A stretch of DNA of 48,257 nt from Myxococcales bacterium (GTDB lineage Bacteria > Myxococcota_A > Polyangia > Polyangiales > Polyangiaceae): assembly GCA_021847645.1 (NCBI GenBank), contig JAJZQG010000034.1, forward strand, positions 1-48,257, in the 5' to 3' direction. The notes under the pieces are model-generated. The model had not been told where the DNA came from. It saw only the letters and a list, made by a program, of their open reading frames with translations, and searched no databases. The stretch's first letter is position 1, and every line of letters begins with the position of its first letter. A program made the translations under genes and the position numbers. Of this stretch, positions 27,585-36,596 are shown piece after piece.

Positions 27585-28088
27585 TCATCCCCGGTCGTCC
27601 AGACCGCGGTACTTCGCTCCGGTTATCATCAGCTCCATGACCTTCGCAACGTGGCTCTTTTCCACCGCGATGAGCGCTTCGATCGTCTCGTCGGCCCCGA
27701 TGATGTCGCTGACGGCCTGGTAGTACGACAGCGTGGCCTTCTCCAGGTCCATCGCGCGCCCCAGCGCATCGTCCCTCGTGCGGATGCTCTCGGCAGCTTT
27801 GCCCACCGACATGTTGTCCGAGAAGACCTCGGAGACCGACATGGCCCGAAGGTAGTTTTGGCGCTCGAAGGAGATGTCGGCGTTGCGGACCTCCGGCGGG
27901 ATGCGGTCGAGCAGCGTGCGGAAAAGTTGCTCATGCTTGGCCTCGTCGCCCGCCAGCCCCCAGAAGAGCTCGCGCAGCTCGCGGTCATCCTTGAAGCGCT
28001 CGGCAAGACGCGCGTAGAGCCCGGCGCCGAGCTTCTCGGTCTCGATCGCAAATTCGAGGCACCGGCTGACTGTAACGGTTTCGAACAT
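27585..28088 (-). CDS. Rubrerythrin/ferritin-like diiron protein
   Basis: 167 residues from ATG at 28088, with GGAGG 7 nt upstream. The four-helix diiron pattern is visible: E16/E18 in FAIETEKLG, E49-x2-H52 in GDEAKHEQ, a Glu in AMDLEKATLSYY and E-x2-H in VEKSHVAKV. There is no C-terminal rubredoxin domain. Members reduce peroxide or sense it, or store iron. Pairing with a cupin fits an oxidative-stress role, which is an inference. Confidence 0.85.
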   Translation of the reverse strand: MFETVTVSRCLEFAIETEKLGAGLYARLAERFKDDRELRELFWGLAGDEAKHEQLFRTLLDRIPPEVRNADISFERQNYLRAMSVSEVFSDNMSVGKAAESIRTRDDALGRAMDLEKATLSYYQAVSDIIGADETIEALIAVEKSHVAKVMELMITGAKYRGLDDRG

Positions 28089-28337
28089 GGTGACCTCCAG
28101 GATGGTGGTGTCTGTGGTTTCGATTCCAGGGGCGCCCCACCGGTTCCGCCATGCCGCACGCACCTGCCCGAACCACCGACCGCACTTCGCATGTCGTCCC
28201 TGCCCTCGAGCGATGGCGCCGCGCACGGCTCCTTTCGCTGGCCCATCGGGCAGATCGCGGGGTCGACGTTCGCGTGCTTTGTCAGCTCGCGCGCGGTCTG
28301 AGGAGCATCTGGACGATGCAGGGCGATCGGTGGGTGT

Positions 28338-28355
28338 CGGGCCCTGCCGGACCCG
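28338..28355 (-). terminator. Hairpin after the TIG-Kelch lipoprotein gene, weak terminator candidate
   Basis: On the minus strand CGGGTCC, loop GGCA, GGGCCCG forms a 7-bp stem with one G-U pair, 13 nt past the stop at 28369. No T-run follows. The rest of 28089-28355 is the leader of the rubrerythrin gene; no other gene was recognised there. Confidence 0.35.
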
Positions 28356-28368
28356 AGAAGAGCGCGGG

Positions 28369-31300
28369 CTACCAGATGACCAACTCGGTCGTCTTGCTCG
28401 CTGGGCTGGGCTCGTCGGTCTGCCCGCCGACCAGGAAGATGAACGCGCTTTGCACCGAGCTGCCCATCAGATACCTCCCGTGGGTCATGGTCAGGCCTTC
28501 GTCGTTCCACGCACCGGACGCGAGGGCGGGCAGCGGCGTGGTCAACTCGGCGGACTTGGCCTTGTTGCTCGGAGACGCATTGGCGCCTCCGAAGGCGAAC
28601 AGCTGCCCGTTGGCCGCGCACACGCCGTAGCCAGCCAGCGCCCCGTTGAAGTCCGCCGGCGTGTCGGACAGCGCGCCCAGGTCACCGCCGGCCTGGACCT
28701 TGCCCGCTTCCACGTGCTTTGCGGAAGCGCCGGCAGCCGTGATGCCGCCACCCAAGTACACCCACGTGTCACCCTGCGGAATCAGGTTCAACGTGGTGTG
28801 GTCGGCAACCCACGCGCCGAGCTGCCAGCGCGCCTGCACCGATTGCTGCGTTCCGGTCGTCCACGCCGAGCCCGCGCTCTGGTGACCGTTGGGCTGCAGC
28901 GTGATGGCCAGATGCTCGTAGCTGGCGAGAGCGTTGTTGGCGCTGTCCAAACCCAACGCTGCATACACGTGCACGATCGTGGGATCGGCCGGGTCGGGCG
29001 CCCAGGCTCCGGCCAACCCCTTGCGGGCGGTGTTCAACGGAGCCAAGGGCGCCCACTTGCCCGTGCTGCCCAGCGGCAGCGGAGTCGCCGTGCCCTTGTT
29101 CGCGGTGTCGTCGTCGGTCCACGTCAGCGTGGTGCCGTTCGTGATCTCCTGGAGGAGCACTTCCTGGCCCGACGTCCCATTGACCGTGGGCGTGCGGTAG
29201 ACACGATATCCGACCACGTTGGGCAATGGCTGGCCCATGCTGTCGACCGGCGCGGTCCACTGCAGCACGACCTGAATCAGCTTGTTCGTGAACGACGGCA
29301 CCTTGACGATGAACTCGTCGCTCGGGAGCGATTCACCACCAGGATTGTCCGGATCGTTGGCGCCAAACACGGCCGAGACCCGGTAGTACCAGTAGCCCGC
29401 TTCGAGTCCTTGGTCGTTCGGAACGATATCCGCCACGTCGAGCTTGGGCACTTCGCGCGGGTTCAGAACCATGGCCCGCTCGCCCGACGCCAGCACCGAG
29501 CTGCCGTCCGTGCCGCCGAACACGTACACGTAGCGGCCAATCGTGGCCGATCCGGCGAGGCTTCGCTTGGTCCCCAACGAGTAGGGCAGGTCGTGCCACG
29601 GCTGGACCTTGCCGAACAAATCGACCGCAGCGAATTCCCCGCTGTCGAACGCCGCCGGCGTGGCAGCACCGTCGTCGCCCCCAATCGCGTACAGGAAGCG
29701 CGCCGCCGACGTCGCTTGCGCGGCCGATGCCACCAGGGCGCGACGGCCCACGTTCAGCGTCGGACCCGCCTGCGGCGTCGACAGGTTGAGCGACGGAGTC
29801 GTCACCCCGATCGCCGAGTACTCCGCCCAGCTGCCGTCCGCGTTGGTCACGCGCAGCACGCACACGGCCCCTGCCGGCAGTGCCGACCCGTCGATCGTCA
29901 AGGTCTGCGTGCAATTCTGGTTCGCGTCGCACACCGGCGCCGCCGACTGGACCGCGGGCGCGGTCACGGTATTGCCCGCGCTGTCCTCGCAGGTCAGCGA
30001 GCCGGTCGAATCGCGGAAGTTGGTGCCCGCGACAACCACGTTCTGCCCGGCTGCATCCGGAATCGACGACGGTGTGGCCGAGGTGATGTCCGGCGGTGCC
30101 TGGTCCAGAACATTGAAGGCGTTGGGCAGCAGTCCCACCGAGCCATCCGGGTCCACCACGATCAGGTCGTAGGCATGGACCGGCTCGTTGGCCGGCACGA
30201 CCGCCGTCAGGGTGTCGCCGTCGACGAACGCCACGGACTCGAGCGGAATCGCCACGTCGGTCGGCGCGGGATTGCTGGGGTTGAGGAACGCACGGGGTGT
30301 CGGCACGAAGGGCTTGTCGGCCGGCGCCGGAGCCGTGGTGTCCCGAAACAGGGTCACCGGCGTCTCGCTGCTCTTCCAGCCGAAGGGCGGAAGAATGCTC
30401 TTCAAGCTCACCGTCAAGCTGTCGGTGACCGTGATCGCGCCCGGAAGCATCGTGGAGCAACCGGTCGCGTCATTCAAGTACAAGTCATACACACCCGCGG
30501 GCTGGCCCTGCGGAATGATGATCTGCACGCGGTTCTTGCCCGGCACCACCGCCCAAGTCAGGTCGGTCTGCGGCGCAGCCTGCCCCGTCGGCGTGATCCA
30601 CACCGCGTTGGCCGGAAGCGGCAGCGTCAGCGCCGTCGCGTACACCGTCGCTCTCGTGTTGATTCCCGAATAGACGACCTCCGGGTCCACGAAGAACACC
30701 ACCGGTCCTGGAACCACCGTCACCGTCTTGTGCGGAAGCGGCCGATCGTCGCAACCGTCCGGATTGGTCACGACAACGTCGTAGGTCGACCCGACCTGCG
30801 CGCCCATCGCGAACTGAGCCGTTAGATCGGTATCCGAGTTCCACGTCACCGACGACGCCGGAACCGACGGCTGCCCCGCCGAGTCCAGCCTGACGGTCGG
30901 CGTTTGCACGAAGCCAGCGCCCTGAATCTCGAACGTGCCGCCGCCTGCGCACACCGTCGCCGGCAGGACCGAGTCCACCCGCGGTGGGTCCTCCACGTGC
31001 AGCGATATCGTCGCGGTCGAATGGCAGTCCGCCGGAGGCGGGTTGGTCACCACGACCGGGTAGTCGCCCGAGGTGAAGGTGCCCTTCGGCACCACGATCG
31101 TCAGCGACGTGCACTCGTCGACCTCGCCCTCGGAGTAGGTGCCCGGCAGCGCCTGGCAGCCACCCATGTCGGTGGGCACGAACGTCTCGCCTCCGATGTC
31201 CACCGACGGCGCCACACCCGCGATGCGAAGGAGCTTGGAGCCGTTGATGACGATGGTCTGATCGGCCTGGTCATCGCAGATGGCGGGTGTTGCCAGCGAA

Positions 31301-32445
31301 TCGACGATGGGAGGAGGCGCGATGTGCAGGTTGATCGCCTCGGTGGAGACGCAATCCGCAGGCGGCGGGTTGGTCACCGTGACCGGATAGTCGCCCTCGG
31401 GAAGGTCGTTGACCGGAATCTCGAAGTCGAGCGACGTGCACGCCTGCGCGACGCCCTCGGCGTAGGTTCCCTGGATCGGCGTGCAGCCGTCGGCGGCCGT
31501 CGCCGGGTAGCTCTTGGTGCCGACCTGCACCGTGGGCAGCGTCGTTCCCAGCTCGATGAATCCCTCGCCCGTGACCTTCATGGCCTGCGCGGCCTGCGCC
31601 ACGCACTCCAGGTCCGGCACCACCGACGCCACCTTGGGCGGAGGCACCACCCGAAGCTTGACCACGTCCGCGGCCGAGTTGCAGTCGGCCTGAGGCGGAT
31701 TGGTCACGACAATATCGTAGTACCCGGGATCGAGGCTGCCCTTGGGAATGACGAAGGAGAATGACGTGCACGTGGAGAGCTCGCCTTCCGGGTAGTTGCC
31801 CGGCACGACGGTGCAGCCGTCCACCTTGTCGCCCTGATAGGTCTTGTCCCCCACTTTCACCGTCGGCAGCACGTCTCCCATGCGCAGGAAGCCGGTGCCT
31901 GTGACCTGGACCCGCTGATCGCCCTGCGCGTCGCACAGGATGTCCGGCACCGGAAGCGCGTTGGTCACCGAAGGACGGGGCACGGCCGCCAAGGCCGACG
32001 CGAACGTGCCAGATGCCTTGCCGTCGGGATTGGTCACCTTGATATCGTAGACGCCCGGATCCAACGCGAGCTGCGGCGACACTTGGAAGGTCATCTGCTG
32101 CTCGCTCTGCCAGCTGACGGTGCTCGCCGAGGGGTTCGCAGCGTCGTCCGGCAGCGTGACCGTGCCCGACGCGGTCGTGCCGTCCAGCGCCTTCGTTCGC
32201 GTCAGCACGATCGACGGCAGGACGAGCTGCTGGGTGTTCTCCAGGGTCTTCTGCGGCATCGGCGTGAAGCCGTCGCCGTGAACGACCACCTGCCTGGTGA
32301 GCTGTTCCACGCACACCACGCCGGGATCGACCGACCCTACGGTGGAGTTGGTCGTGATGGGAGGACTTTCCACCTCATGCGAGCAGCCCACGACAACGGC
32401 CGTGACTCCGACCAGAAGCAGGAGCAAATATCGTCTCACGTCCAT
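28369..32445 (-). CDS. Large lipoprotein with IPT/TIG repeats and Kelch C-terminus
   Basis: 1358 residues from ATG at 32445, with GAGGAGGAAGG upstream. Signal with lipobox VVGC (Cys21). Residues about 171-490 are three tandem IPT/TIG-like repeats of about 107 residues. Each has a matching four-Cys pattern and the close YPVTVTNPPPADC or a near variant. Further TIG-like modules run to about 890. Residues about 905-1358 are Kelch repeats (FLYAIGGDDG, YVYVFGGTDG, LFAFGGANAS, FIFLVGGQTD). An FN3-like segment at about 1010-1120 (YWYYRVSAVF, VGYRVYRTP) interrupts the Kelch region. The protein is probably on the cell surface with a binding role. The beta-barrel gene lies 90 nt upstream on the same strand. 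Confidence 0.88.
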   Translation of the reverse strand: MDVRRYLLLLLVGVTAVVVGCSHEVESPPITTNSTVGSVDPGVVCVEQLTRQVVVHGDGFTPMPQKTLENTQQLVLPSIVLTRTKALDGTTASGTVTLPDDAANPSASTVSWQSEQQMTFQVSPQLALDPGVYDIKVTNPDGKASGTFASALAAVPRPSVTNALPVPDILCDAQGDQRVQVTGTGFLRMGDVLPTVKVGDKTYQGDKVDGCTVVPGNYPEGELSTCTSFSFVIPKGSLDPGYYDIVVTNPPQADCNSAADVVKLRVVPPPKVASVVPDLECVAQAAQAMKVTGEGFIELGTTLPTVQVGTKSYPATAADGCTPIQGTYAEGVAQACTSLDFEIPVNDLPEGDYPVTVTNPPPADCVSTEAINLHIAPPPIVDSLATPAICDDQADQTIVINGSKLLRIAGVAPSVDIGGETFVPTDMGGCQALPGTYSEGEVDECTSLTIVVPKGTFTSGDYPVVVTNPPPADCHSTATISLHVEDPPRVDSVLPATVCAGGGTFEIQGAGFVQTPTVRLDSAGQPSVPASSVTWNSDTDLTAQFAMGAQVGSTYDVVVTNPDGCDDRPLPHKTVTVVPGPVVFFVDPEVVYSGINTRATVYATALTLPLPANAVWITPTGQAAPQTDLTWAVVPGKNRVQIIIPQGQPAGVYDLYLNDATGCSTMLPGAITVTDSLTVSLKSILPPFGWKSSETPVTLFRDTTAPAPADKPFVPTPRAFLNPSNPAPTDVAIPLESVAFVDGDTLTAVVPANEPVHAYDLIVVDPDGSVGLLPNAFNVLDQAPPDITSATPSSIPDAAGQNVVVAGTNFRDSTGSLTCEDSAGNTVTAPAVQSAAPVCDANQNCTQTLTIDGSALPAGAVCVLRVTNADGSWAEYSAIGVTTPSLNLSTPQAGPTLNVGRRALVASAAQATSAARFLYAIGGDDGAATPAAFDSGEFAAVDLFGKVQPWHDLPYSLGTKRSLAGSATIGRYVYVFGGTDGSSVLASGERAMVLNPREVPKLDVADIVPNDQGLEAGYWYYRVSAVFGANDPDNPGGESLPSDEFIVKVPSFTNKLIQVVLQWTAPVDSMGQPLPNVVGYRVYRTPTVNGTSGQEVLLQEITNGTTLTWTDDDTANKGTATPLPLGSTGKWAPLAPLNTARKGLAGAWAPDPADPTIVHVYAALGLDSANNALASYEHLAITLQPNGHQSAGSAWTTGTQQSVQARWQLGAWVADHTTLNLIPQGDTWVYLGGGITAAGASAKHVEAGKVQAGGDLGALSDTPADFNGALAGYGVCAANGQLFAFGGANASPSNKAKSAELTTPLPALASGAWNDEGLTMTHGRYLMGSSVQSAFIFLVGGQTDEPSPASKTTELVIW

Positions 32446-32535
32446 GCCTTCCTCCTCACCAACTGCCCTTTCGCGCCTGCGTCCGGCGACCGGCCATCCT
32501 GCACGCCGGACACCCGCACCATCGCACGCTCGACA

Positions 32536-33270
32536 TCACAATAGGAACCGGTAGCCCACCGACAGGCTCGCCGCCCCCGTGTTCGCCTTGCCCGTCGCGC
32601 TGTGATCGAGCCCGCCATACTGCAAGAGCAGCTCACCGATCAGCGCCCCGGGACCGAGCCGGAACTCGGCTCCGAGCGGAACACCCACGCCCACCTTCGT
32701 GGATTGCTCCTTGGTCGGCTCGATGGGCCCGCCGTTGGCGCTGCCCTCGACCGTGCTCTGCAACAGATAGATCCGCGGACCCACGCCCCCGTACGGCGTC
32801 AGCCTGCCCAGCGACGTCAGCCGGAACATCACGACCGGCATGAACGCCAGCTCCTTCTCCGTGAGCTTCCAGTCATAGGAGCCCCCCGACGTGCCGAGGC
32901 GCGGATCGCTCTGCGTGCCGCTGGCCTTGGGCACCGTGTAGTCCACGTCGAGCGCCAACGCGAACGAGCGGTGCATCCAGGGAAACACGTACCCGGCCTC
33001 CACGCCCACGTTGACGAACGGCGACAGGCCGGAGAACGGCAGGATCCCTCCCACCTTGGCCCCAAGCAACACCGCACCGCCCGTGTCCCCTTGCGGCGTG
33101 TCGCCCTGTGCGTCGACCGTGACGGCCGACGGCTGCACGGATGCTGCTGCCGACACCTGCCCAGGAGCTGCCGACTGCGATGCCGGGGCTGCCGGCTGCT
33201 GCGCAGCAGCCGTTGCGGCAGCGAACACCAGGGTGACCACACTTGCCAACGCGATCCGTCGCTGCATCAT
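32536..33270 (-). CDS. Outer-membrane beta-barrel protein
   Basis: 244 residues from ATG at 33270; the next Met codon (33267) and a TTG at 33279 are alternatives, with GGAGGG close by. A signal peptide ends at about TAAAQ. Residues 25-60 are Ala/Gln/Pro-rich. The rest alternates short amphipathic strands (VNVGVEAGYVFPW, LALDVDYTV, ELLLQYGGLD) and ends in ASLSVGYRFLL with a terminal aromatic-hydrophobic pattern typical of outer-membrane barrels. It lies just upstream of the TIG-Kelch lipoprotein and may be its partner. Confidence 0.75.
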   Translation of the reverse strand: MMQRRIALASVVTLVFAAATAAAQQPAAPASQSAAPGQVSAAASVQPSAVTVDAQGDTPQGDTGGAVLLGAKVGGILPFSGLSPFVNVGVEAGYVFPWMHRSFALALDVDYTVPKASGTQSDPRLGTSGGSYDWKLTEKELAFMPVVMFRLTSLGRLTPYGGVGPRIYLLQSTVEGSANGGPIEPTKEQSTKVGVGVPLGAEFRLGPGALIGELLLQYGGLDHSATGKANTGAASLSVGYRFLL

Positions 33271-33597
33271 GCCCTCCAACCTCGCTCGTTCTTCGCCTCA
33301 CGCCTCGAGCCGCCCGCCCTTGGATCCCGCTCGCGGTCGCGGAGGCGGATTGAACGCGCTCCTCCGCGCAGCACGCCACGAACGACGTCAATGGGGCAAG
33401 GGTGAGCTTCCGTCCTTGCTCGGCCATCGGCGTCCGTTCTCGGTGTGGTGCTCGGACACGTCATCAACGGACAAGTACCGGGACCGTCCGCCGGCAGGCA
33501 AGGAAGAGAAAAATGCCCGGCGGGACCTCTCAACGCCGGGCAACGGCGCACCTCGTGCCCCCCGGCGTCGCCAGCGGCCGCCCGGTGCCCCGCCAGG
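33271..33597. other. 327-bp gap between the barrel and flavin reductase genes
   Basis: This gap holds the intrinsic terminator of the flavin reductase gene at its right side and, presumably, the promoter of the barrel-lipoprotein pair. Open frames across it are GC-driven shadows with no recognisable protein. No promoter could be assigned by eye. Confidence 0.6.
33509..33542 (-). terminator. Rho-independent terminator of the flavin reductase gene
   Basis: Arms 33514-33522 (TGCCCGGCG) and 33534-33542 (CGCCGGGCA) form a perfect 9-bp stem with an 11-nt loop. A run of five A (33509-33513) becomes TTTTT on the minus strand right after the hairpin. It lies about 55 nt past the stop at 33598, in the right orientation. 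This is the clearest intrinsic terminator in the window. Confidence 0.88.
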
Positions 33598-34197
33598 TCA
33601 CTCCTGGTCGGGCTGCTTGCGCCCAAGCGGAGCTACTGTCTTGCCGATGCTGAACGCCGCGCCCAGAGGCTCTCCCAATCCGAAGTACGCCCGCTGCTCC
33701 GGCGCGAAGATCACCGCGCCCATGCGCCCCAGATCGGGCTTGCCCGCCCCGTCGATCGCCGCCTCGTCGAGCTTCACGTCGAGGATCTCCCCCACGAACT
33801 GCGTGTGCAGACCGATCTCGAGCGTGTGCAGCAGACGGCACTCCAGCACCATGGGGAACTCCGCCATGTACGGCGCGTCGACCAGCTCGCTTCGTGTGGC
33901 CGTGAGCCCCAGCACCGCGACCTTGTCCTCGTGGCGCCCGGACACCATGCCCGCGTGATCCACCTGCGCCACCTGGTGCGGGGACGGCACGTTGACCGTG
34001 AACGCCTTGCGCTCGACGATGTATCCGTAGGTGGCAGTGGCCTTGCGCAGCGAGATAGCCACGCAGGGCGGAGAGGAGCAGCAGATACCGCCCCAGGCCA
34101 CGGTCATGATGTTGGGCTTGCCGGCCGGGTCGTAAGTGCCAATGACCCAGGCGGGCGTGGGAAACAGCAGTGTCTTGGGACCAAAGGATTTCTTCAT
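33598..34197 (-). CDS. Flavin reductase-like FMN-binding protein
   Basis: 199 residues. The flavin reductase-like fold is recognised from PAWVIGTYDPAGKPNIMTVAWGG-type N-terminal blocks (for example GKPNIMTVAWGG), VAISLRKATATYGYI and FTVNVPSPHQVAQVDHAG. Members bind FMN and reduce it or act on small substrates, in the cytoplasm. There is no signal peptide. It lies 58 nt after the LtaS-like gene on the same strand and ends in a strong terminator, so it is probably the last gene of that unit. A link to glycan assembly is not obvious. Confidence 0.85.
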   Translation of the reverse strand: MKKSFGPKTLLFPTPAWVIGTYDPAGKPNIMTVAWGGICCSSPPCVAISLRKATATYGYIVERKAFTVNVPSPHQVAQVDHAGMVSGRHEDKVAVLGLTATRSELVDAPYMAEFPMVLECRLLHTLEIGLHTQFVGEILDVKLDEAAIDGAGKPDLGRMGAVIFAPEQRAYFGLGEPLGAAFSIGKTVAPLGRKQPDQE

Positions 34198-34255
34198 CGC
34201 GGCTTACACGTATCGGGTTCCCGCCGCCGGGACAAGACCTTGTCGCGCGCACCGC

Positions 34256-36550
34256 TCACAGCACGCCATGGCACGGCGTGTCGTAGTTGCGGAGCAGCAC
34301 GCTCAGGAATCCCGCCACCGGCTCCAGCGTGGGAGCGGCCGACTTGTCCTGCACCTGCGGCGCGCATCGCTCGCCGGTCTCGTGGAAGGTCCCGTCCGCC
34401 AGCACCGAGAAGGGATGACTCTGCGCATCCACGCCCCACGCCAGGCACTCCCCGCCCACCTCGGCCCGGAAGTACGGGCTGGTACGCTGGCCGCCCATCG
34501 TGTGCCATCGCTCGTCCGCGCCCAGCCCGCGCATCGCCGACGACTCCGACACCAGCGCCAGCATCATCGCCGGCAGATCATTCTGCGACAGCGGCAGGTC
34601 GCCCAGCAGCTGCTGCGCCTGGTCCATCGCCTTGTCCGCAGCGCCGCGGTCCGAAAGGCCCTCGAGCCATGTTTGGGGCACGACGATCACCGCCGGAATG
34701 CGCGTCAGCGCGATCGACCTCTCGCGCGCGTCCAGGGCCTGGCCCGGCGGCGCCCATGCGGACGGGTCGTTCGTGGAATGGTCCGCGGAGACGAGCACGA
34801 TGGACCGGTCGGCCCAAGGAGAGCGCGACAGCTGCTCGAAGAACTCTCGCACCGCTTCGTCCGTGTACGCATTGGTGATCAGGCGCGCCCGATCCTCGGG
34901 GCTGGCCGGCGAAGGTGCCGACGGCAGCACGCCGTCCACGTCCCGGATCACGCGCTCCGGCATGTCCTGGGGAAATCCCCAGGGATGGTGGTTGGTCAGG
35001 GTCAGCACGAGCGAGTAGGCGTTGGCTCGCGCCGCGCCGCCCGTGTCGGCCTCGCGCAGCGGAAAGCCGTTGCGCAGCAGGGCCAGGTCGCTGACCCCCC
35101 AACCGCCCGAGGGCAATCCGGGGGGCAGGTTCTTCTTGACGATGAAGTGCTCGACATGGTGGGCCGTGAGAAAGTCGAGCATGTTGTCGAATGCGGGCTT
35201 CTCGCCGTACATGAATGCGGTGTCGAAGCCGGCGTCGGCCAGCACGTCGGGCAGGCAGCGGTAGGGAACGGCGCCGATGTCGCGGGCGAAGCTCACGTCG
35301 TAGGGCAGCGAGCCGAGCCCGCACAGCAGCGCCGAGAGCGCTTGGGAGGTGCGGATACCGCCCTGGTAGACCTCGCGCAGCGCGATGGATCGGTAGCTCG
35401 GAAGCGCCTTCTCGTACAGCGCATTGACGAAGGGAGCCAGCTCCCGCGGTGCGCGCGGGTTGATGGCGTGCAGCTCCTCGGCGCGAAAGCTCTCGAGCAC
35501 CAGGTGCCAGACATGGATCGAGGACGGCGCGCCGCGCGAGAAGAGCGCCTGGGATACGGCGCCGAGCGCGTCGATGATCCGCGGATCGTAGGCGGGCGCG
35601 GCGGCTAGCTGCCCGGAGCCGACACGCGCGCGCTCCGGCAACGGCATCTCGCGTCGAAAGGGGTGGGGCAGGCAGGAACGCACCGGTGCGGTCGCCAGCT
35701 CCCGCGCGGCCTGGGGAGGCGCGCCCACCATCTGCGCCCCGCGCGCCACCAACGCGGGCGGCTCCTGGATCTGCTCGACGTTCGCGCGCAGCCCCCACCG
35801 CACGTTGCGGGCGGTCGCGGATACGTCGAAGATCTGGCCGATGGGCAGGGACACCTCGCGGCGATCGAGCACGGTACCGAGCACGCTGTCGGAGCTGAAC
35901 CAGAAGGCCCAGCCCGCCAGCCACAGCCCGGCCGCGCACGACAGATACCCCACGAGCACGCCGAGCCTTCGCAGCTCGCCCGTGCGCTTGACGAGCAGGC
36001 GCCCCAGCCCCACCAGGCCTGCCAGCACCAGCGGGAACGCCACCAAGCCCGGCTGCAGGTAGCGGCGGAACCAGAAGGTGCGAAACGCGCTGGCCCAGTA
36101 CGACGTCTCGCCGGCCATGCGCAGGTCCTCGAGCGTGGGGTACAAGCCCCGCTGCAGGCGGAACTCGGTGGCCGCAATGCCGCCGATCCACAGGGCCGCC
36201 CAGACCAGCACCAGCACGCCCATGGGCACCGCGACGGCCACGGCCTTGCGCCAGCGGCGTCGGGGCGCGGGCCCCGGCGACAAGCCGAGCAGCAGGCCCA
36301 GCACGACCGGCCAGATCCAGCCGCCCGCGGCGAACAGGTCCACGGCGATCCCCACCGCGAGATACTCGGGCAGCGACTTGCCGGTCCGATGCTGGTCCGC
36401 GGCAAAGGCCCAGCGGTTGGGCAGGTCGGCGAATACCACGATAGCGGCCACCAGCAGGGCGGCCTTCGCGCCCCACAAGACACTGGACTTCGGAACTAGC
36501 CTTCGGAGGCCTGGTGACGTCGTTGCTGCGGAGTCCGTGGGGTGCTGCAT
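34256..36550 (-). CDS. LtaS-like alkaline-phosphatase-superfamily membrane enzyme
   Basis: 764 residues. About five membrane helices lie in the first 220 residues, followed by an extracytoplasmic sulfatase/phosphotransferase domain at about 340-640. Landmarks match LtaS and OpgB-type enzymes: E353 in VLESFRAE, likely nucleophile T401 in GGIRTSQA, NHHPWG at 520-525 and ADH at 589-591. The FMYGE at 446-450 has Tyr where LtaS has His in FxHG. These enzymes transfer phosphoglycerol, phosphoethanolamine or similar groups from phospholipid to glycan or lipid. The acceptor is unknown. It is 46 nt after the UDP-glucuronate decarboxylase gene, in the same unit. Confidence 0.82.
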   Translation of the reverse strand: MQHPTDSAATTSPGLRRLVPKSSVLWGAKAALLVAAIVVFADLPNRWAFAADQHRTGKSLPEYLAVGIAVDLFAAGGWIWPVVLGLLLGLSPGPAPRRRWRKAVAVAVPMGVLVLVWAALWIGGIAATEFRLQRGLYPTLEDLRMAGETSYWASAFRTFWFRRYLQPGLVAFPLVLAGLVGLGRLLVKRTGELRRLGVLVGYLSCAAGLWLAGWAFWFSSDSVLGTVLDRREVSLPIGQIFDVSATARNVRWGLRANVEQIQEPPALVARGAQMVGAPPQAARELATAPVRSCLPHPFRREMPLPERARVGSGQLAAAPAYDPRIIDALGAVSQALFSRGAPSSIHVWHLVLESFRAEELHAINPRAPRELAPFVNALYEKALPSYRSIALREVYQGGIRTSQALSALLCGLGSLPYDVSFARDIGAVPYRCLPDVLADAGFDTAFMYGEKPAFDNMLDFLTAHHVEHFIVKKNLPPGLPSGGWGVSDLALLRNGFPLREADTGGAARANAYSLVLTLTNHHPWGFPQDMPERVIRDVDGVLPSAPSPASPEDRARLITNAYTDEAVREFFEQLSRSPWADRSIVLVSADHSTNDPSAWAPPGQALDARERSIALTRIPAVIVVPQTWLEGLSDRGAADKAMDQAQQLLGDLPLSQNDLPAMMLALVSESSAMRGLGADERWHTMGGQRTSPYFRAEVGGECLAWGVDAQSHPFSVLADGTFHETGERCAPQVQDKSAAPTLEPVAGFLSVLLRNYDTPCHGVL

Positions 36551-36596
36551 GCTACGGCAACGTGGCTGGGACGGCGCCGCCGGGCGCCTCGAGGTT

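Noticed and set aside
28087..30825. A very long plus-strand open frame (about 910 codons) antisense to the TIG-Kelch gene
   Set aside because: It is Arg/His/Gly-rich with no domain and follows from GC-rich codon use of the real minus-strand gene. The same holds for the long frames at 46-2607, 3714-6011, 8241-10055 and 39982-43077.
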